Source of the DNA: Bacteroidota bacterium
Lineage (GTDB): Bacteria > Bacteroidota > Bacteroidia > Bacteroidales > JADFUO01
DNA: 7,103 nt
Reading direction: 5' to 3'
Assembly (NCBI GenBank): GCA_015222115.1
Contig: JADFUO010000409.1
Span: 1-7,103 of the forward strand
The number at the start of each line of letters is the position of its first letter. Position 1 is the first letter of the stretch. The translations under genes were made by a program, and so were the position numbers. Shown piece after piece: positions 6,822 to 7,103 of the stretch. Below the pieces are notes generated by a model. It made no database searches and was not told where the DNA came from. It worked only from the letters and a program-made list of their open reading frames with translations.

Positions 6822-6841
6822 ATATCTTTTGTCTTAACCTT

Positions 6842-7103
6842 ATGGAAATAATACGATTTACAACAAAAGACAAAAAACTTGCAAAAATTGCTTTTGCTAT
6901 CCGTGAGAAAGTTTTTGTTATAGAACAAAAAGTTAACCCTGATTTGGAATATGATGAATTTGAAGACAATGCACAACATTATTTGGTCTATCTTGAAAAA
7001 AAACCTGTTGCAACAGCCCGTAGGCGGAAAACCGAAAAAGGAATAAAACTTGAACGTTTTGCTATTTTAAAGGACTATAGAAATAAAGGAATGGGAACAG
7101 AAC
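6842..7103 (+). CDS. GNAT family N-acetyltransferase, N-terminal part
   Basis: First 87 codons of a gene cut by the right edge. The protein is a GCN5-related acetyltransferase using acetyl-CoA; the substrate is unknown. It begins MEIIRFTTKDKKLAKIAFAI, then IREKVFVIEQKV (20-31), a hallmark of the YjcF/ElaA-like subgroup in which the REkVFV-EQ segment forms the acceptor side. The strand pair HYLVYLEKKPVATARRR (46-62) is followed by LERFAILKDYRNKGMGTE (70-87), containing the acetyl-CoA pyrophosphate-binding R-x-x-G-x-G/A loop (RNKGMG). I preferred the ATG at 6842; an in-frame ATG at 6818 would add eight residues but lies inside the hairpin. It follows fabH on the same strand by 59 bp, so it may be read through from that operon. 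A functional link to fatty-acid synthesis is not implied. Confidence 0.88.
   Translation, partial: MEIIRFTTKDKKLAKIAFAIREKVFVIEQKVNPDLEYDEFEDNAQHYLVYLEKKPVATARRRKTEKGIKLERFAILKDYRNKGMGTE

Noticed and set aside
6823..6831. Promoter -7 element (TATCTTTTG) before the GNAT gene
   Set aside because: It has one extra T compared with TAnnTTTG, lacks a TTG at -33, and lies too close (about 10 bp) to the start codon.
6818..6841. Upstream ATG adding eight residues to the GNAT protein
   Set aside because: The added residues are unlike GNAT N-termini and the codon lies within the hairpin; the ATG at 6842 begins directly at the first strand of the fold.
6752..6979. 75-residue open frame on the minus strand across the fabH end and the next gene
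   Set aside because: The Phe/Lys/Ile-rich product has no family motif, while the plus strand here encodes a clear GNAT N-terminus.

Overview
The window is an AT-rich stretch of ordinary bacterial chromosome from a member of the Bacteroidota. The evidence is a DUF4270 lipoprotein and a short glycogen-synthase-like protein (both Bacteroidota hallmarks, next to glmS), promoters of the TTG-(19-20)-TAnnTTTG type, and start sites without Shine-Dalgarno sequences. I cannot name the genus; Bacteroidales or a related order is a guess.

Left half, minus strand. Reading 5' to 3' on that strand: a monofunctional proline dehydrogenase (3866-2955), then a two-gene unit of a glycogen-synthase-like protein (2875-2048) and a DUF4270 surface lipoprotein (2017-680), then the start of glmS (493 to the window edge). 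The synthase-like unit and glmS each have their own promoter with an identical TACCTTTG core. GlmS makes glucosamine-6-phosphate for peptidoglycan and lipopolysaccharide. The roles of the two genes before it are not established, but this neighbourhood recurs in Bacteroidota, so an envelope or sugar-metabolism link is plausible.

Right half, plus strand. A divergent promoter region (3867-4003) starts the classical operon yceD - rpmF - plsX - fabH. It joins a 50S assembly factor and ribosomal protein L32 to two lipid genes: PlsX makes acyl-phosphate for phospholipid synthesis, and FabH starts fatty-acid chains. Gaps are 33, 47 and 50 bp with no internal promoter seen. After fabH there is a small GC-rich hairpin and then the first 87 codons of a GNAT acetyltransferase, cut by the window end.

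I found no mobile element, CRISPR array, tRNA, rRNA, defence system or toxin-antitoxin pair, and no noncoding stretch over 300 bases. The most interesting item is the glycogen-synthase-like protein. It lacks the C-terminal glycosyltransferase domain and has lost the KTGG nucleotide-sugar motif, so it is probably not a glycogen synthase, although automatic annotation would call it one.
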